Source: Treponema sp.
Lineage (GTDB): Bacteria; Spirochaetota; Spirochaetia; Treponematales; Treponemataceae
Reading direction: 5' to 3'
DNA: 64,000 bases
NCBI GenBank assembly: GCA_022510905.1
Contig: JAFLSN010000001.1
Coordinates: 1-64,000 of the forward strand
The notes under the pieces were generated by a model, which searched no databases, was not told the origin of the DNA, and saw nothing but the letters and a program-made list of their open reading frames with translations. Positions 61,429 to 64,000 of the stretch are shown piece after piece. Each line of letters opens with the position of its first letter. Within the stretch, counting starts at the first letter, position 1. A program made the position numbers and the translations under genes.

Positions 61429-63144
61429 ATGAATCTGTGCGCAGATTACATTGAAGGAAAAACAGCCTACACAAACTATGAGGAGCTAAAAAAACATTTC
61501 AAAATCAAACTTCCTTCAAATTTCAATTTTGCATATGACATAGTTGACCGCTATGCAACGGAAACTCCCGAAAAACGGGCACTCGTATGGTGCAATGATG
61601 AAGGCGAAGAGCACATTTTCACTTTTAAAGAGCTTTCAGTGCTTTCGCAGCGGACTGCGCTGTTCCTGCAATCAAAAGGTGTAAAAAAAGGTGATACCAT
61701 CATGCTTATTTTGCGCCGCCGTTATGAATTCTGGATTTTCATTCTTGCCCTGCACCGCATTGGGGCCATAGCCGTTCCTGCCACAAACCAATTGCTCGAA
61801 GGTGATCTGGTGTACCGCAACAAAGCGGCTGACATCAAAATGATTGTTTCTTTTGACGACCCGGACATTCAGAGTGAAATTGAAAAATCGCTCAGAGCAT
61901 CCACAAGCGTAAAACATCTGGTTACTGTAGGCAAAGAACGTGAAGGTTGGATTTCATTCTACAAAGAATTCGAATCATTTAAAGGTGATTTTCCCCGCCC
62001 AACAGGAGCAGATGCAACCACAAACGATGATACAATGCTGCTCTATTTTACATCTGGCACTTCCGGCTATCCCAAAATGGTGCAGCATAATTTCCTGTAT
62101 CCGCTTGGACATATCGTGACCGCAAAATACTGGCAGAATGTTGTTGACGACGGTCTGCACCTGACCATTGCAGAAACGGGCTGGGCAAAAGCTGTCTGGG
62201 GAAAAATCTATGGACAATGGATTGCAGGCTCTGCCGTTTTTGCCTATGACATGATAAGCTTTAAACCCGATTTGCTACTCACCAAAATGGCGCATTACAA
62301 AGTCACCACATTTTGCGCGCCCCCAACCGTATACCGCTACCTCATACGTCAAGACCTTTCAAAATATGATTTAACATCGCTCGTTCACTGTGCCACTGCC
62401 GGTGAAGCGCTCAATGCTGAAGTATATAACAAATTCCACGCGCAGACAGGAATCAAGATGACGGAAGGTTATGGACAAACAGAATCTACCGTCATCGTGG
62501 GCAATTTCCCCGGCATGGAGCCAAAGCCTGGTTCCATGGGCAAACCTGCCCCCGGATATGACGTTGACATAATCAGCGAAGATGGCAAAAAATGCGCTTC
62601 CGGTGAAACAGGCGAAATTGTCATTCATCTTGACAAAGGCCATCCATTAGGCTTATTTGCCGGCTACTACCGAGATGAGACACGCACAGAAGAAATTTTC
62701 GCAAACGGACTGTACCACACAAAGGACACGGCCTATTATGACACAGACGGATACATTTGGTTTGTTGGTCGCAACGATGACATCATAAAAAGTTCCGGCT
62801 ACCGTATCAGCCCATTTGAAGTGGAAAGCGTATTGCAGGAACATCCTTCCGTGCTTGAATGTGCCGTGACCGGTATTGAAGACAAGCACCGCGGGCAACT
62901 TGTAAAAGCCACAATTGTGCTCACATCTGGACACAAACCTTCTGTTGAGCTGGAACATGAATTGCAGGAATTTGTAAAAGAACACACCGCGTCATACAAA
63001 TGCCCGCGCCTAATTGAATTTGTGGAAGAACTGCCCAAGACCATAAGCGGAAAAATCCGCCGCGTCACTATTCGCGAGCAGGATTCCACAAAAGTCAATT
63101 CCGTGGAAAAAGCAGCTTCATATTCTGAGCGCCGCTATTTCTGA
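61429..63144 (+). CDS. Acyl-CoA / acetyl-CoA ligase (AMP-forming)
   Basis: The protein has 571 residues. The motif YFTSGTSGYPKMVQHN is the phosphate-binding P-loop, then GYGQTES, and HTKDTAYYDTDGYIWFVGRN and KSSGYRISPFEVES at the hinge. The catalytic Lys is in PKTISGKIRR near the end. The pattern fits the medium-chain/ACSM-type ligases that activate short- or medium-chain fatty acids. AAGGAG lies 6 nt before the ATG. It is monocistronic, with a terminator after it. Confidence 0.9.
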   Translation: MNLCADYIEGKTAYTNYEELKKHFKIKLPSNFNFAYDIVDRYATETPEKRALVWCNDEGEEHIFTFKELSVLSQRTALFLQSKGVKKGDTIMLILRRRYEFWIFILALHRIGAIAVPATNQLLEGDLVYRNKAADIKMIVSFDDPDIQSEIEKSLRASTSVKHLVTVGKEREGWISFYKEFESFKGDFPRPTGADATTNDDTMLLYFTSGTSGYPKMVQHNFLYPLGHIVTAKYWQNVVDDGLHLTIAETGWAKAVWGKIYGQWIAGSAVFAYDMISFKPDLLLTKMAHYKVTTFCAPPTVYRYLIRQDLSKYDLTSLVHCATAGEALNAEVYNKFHAQTGIKMTEGYGQTESTVIVGNFPGMEPKPGSMGKPAPGYDVDIISEDGKKCASGETGEIVIHLDKGHPLGLFAGYYRDETRTEEIFANGLYHTKDTAYYDTDGYIWFVGRNDDIIKSSGYRISPFEVESVLQEHPSVLECAVTGIEDKHRGQLVKATIVLTSGHKPSVELEHELQEFVKEHTASYKCPRLIEFVEELPKTISGKIRRVTIREQDSTKVNSVEKAASYSERRYF

Positions 63145-63163
63145 ACGCTGTGAATGTTCTGCC

Positions 63164-63205
63164 AAAAAAACGGGGCACTTGTCAAAAACATGTGCCCCGT
63201 TTTTT
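63164..63205. terminator. Bidirectional intrinsic terminator
   Basis: AAAAAAACGGGGCAC and GTGCCCCGTTTTTT form a 14-bp or longer stem with A/T runs on both sides. It serves the acyl-CoA ligase on the plus strand and the peptidase on the minus strand, which converge here. Confidence 0.9.
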
Positions 63206-63215
63206 ATATTTCATT

Positions 63216-64000
63216 TTAGAACTTTACATTTTCCGCATCTTGTGGCCCAACAATTGCAAACCACCGGTTTTCAGGCGAAAGCCACCAAGTATCAAACGCG
63301 GCCTGCACCTGCTCTGCCGTCAGTGCTTTTACATCCGCAAGCTGCTGCTTGTCGTGGTCAATATCGTCATACAGCAGAATATTTTTGGCCAAAAGAGTTC
63401 CTATCGCGGCCGTAGTCTGCTGCGATTTATACGTGCTGTTAATGTACGAATTCTTGTAACCTTCGATGCGTTCCGAAAGTGGCACAAGCTGATATGAGCC
63501 ATCTTCATTCACTGCATCTATCACAACACCTTGGCGCATGATGTTCCTTGCCTCGTCCAATGCGGCGGTAAAACCTGAAAGGTTAGAAACACGGTACAGG
63601 TACTCCATGCCAAGCGCAGCTTTTGAACTGGTTGTATATGAATAGGTGCTGTAGCACACACCGTTTTTTTCGCGCACAACATTGTACAAAATCGATGAAT
63701 ACACATCCGAAGCTATGTTTGCCGCCATAAAATCATCTGCCGTATTTGCGGGAGCGGGAAACACGCGGTACACAAATCCAGTTCCTGCCGCAGAAGGATG
63801 CGTAAGCACAACAGCTTCCCCCGAAACATGTACCGGTGGAATGTTTTGCCTCGCGGGCACTGTTCCACTGCGGAGAGGCATGGTTCCCAGCGAATCATCG
63901 AGCCGTGCGCAAAGTTCAGCTTCATCAAAATTGCCAACCGCAACAACAAACAGGCAGGCAGGATCAAGCAGTTCATTGTGCAGCTCCTGTAACGCAGGAA
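63216..64000 (-). CDS. M16-family peptidase, C-terminal part
   Basis: About 261 residues are visible; the N-terminal part with the expected HxxEH zinc site lies beyond the window. The visible part begins PALQELHNELLDPACLFVVA, then VGNFDEAELCARLDDSLGT, which is the second M16 half. NVVREKNGVCYSTYSYTT is the typical Arg-Glu-x-x-Gly-x-x-Tyr segment of the inactive domain. ALTAEQVQAAFDTWW is also typical. The family includes secreted and periplasmic zinc proteases. No start is in view. Confidence 0.88.
   Translation of the reverse strand, partial: PALQELHNELLDPACLFVVAVGNFDEAELCARLDDSLGTMPLRSGTVPARQNIPPVHVSGEAVVLTHPSAAGTGFVYRVFPAPANTADDFMAANIASDVYSSILYNVVREKNGVCYSTYSYTTSSKAALGMEYLYRVSNLSGFTAALDEARNIMRQGVVIDAVNEDGSYQLVPLSERIEGYKNSYINSTYKSQQTTAAIGTLLAKNILLYDDIDHDKQQLADVKALTAEQVQAAFDTWWLSPENRWFAIVGPQDAENVKF

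Overview
The window reads as the chromosome of a spirochaete, most likely a Treponema. The RpoB rifampicin region carries the Asn that is typical of spirochaetes. The LptC-LptA-LptB order, several proteins with a treponemal look and the all-zinc versions of S4, S14, L33 and L36 agree with this. Species cannot be fixed from sequence alone.

Layout. 1-341 (-) is the 5' part of a lipoprotein gene whose signal peptide contains a run of nine G that puts it out of frame, so it may be phase variable. 565-5160 (+) holds an AlkD-like DNA glycosylase and a heterodimeric ABC exporter pair. 5594-7135 (+) is a protein of unknown function. 7254-12085 (-) holds a membrane sensor with acidic 23-residue repeats plus a coupled small gene, then a prenyl diphosphate synthase / TPR / RseC operon. 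12319-16104 (+) is CTP synthase with LptC, LptA and LptB. 16108-21603 (-) is a branched-chain amino acid ABC operon (livKHMGF) ending in a CBS-ACT protein. 22358-37649 (-) is one long ribosomal-protein superoperon from tuf and rpsJ to rpoA, rplQ and a small zinc-finger gene, closed by a clear terminator. 39030-52143 (-) is the second translation/transcription operon: tRNA-Thr, rpmG, tRNA-Trp, secE, nusG, rplKAJL, rpoBC, rpsLG. 52223-53137 (-) is serine acetyltransferase. 54577-56337 (-) is a membrane HD-GYP protein. 56593-59846 (+) is a copper operon: CsoR repressor with its operator inside its own promoter, a frameshifted HMA protein, and CopA fused to CopZ. The right end has two divergent adenylate-forming enzymes and the C-terminal part of an M16 peptidase.

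The gaps are not empty. A family of roughly 50-85 bp repeats (core GCAAGGCTTCAAGCC, 3' end CCGCACGAATCA) occurs about a dozen times between genes. It also forms parts of two larger composite repeats: a 220-240 bp pair, and a 650-780 bp pair that carries a 24-bp minisatellite. A promoter-hairpin-terminator unit at 53484-53615 (-) looks like an unannotated small RNA. Several transcription units have a well-spaced sigma70 promoter whose -10 box lies 6-8 nt from the start codon, so their mRNAs should be leaderless. Other oddities are a CTP synthase with no glutaminase cysteine and a second CsoR-like palindrome inside a coding region.
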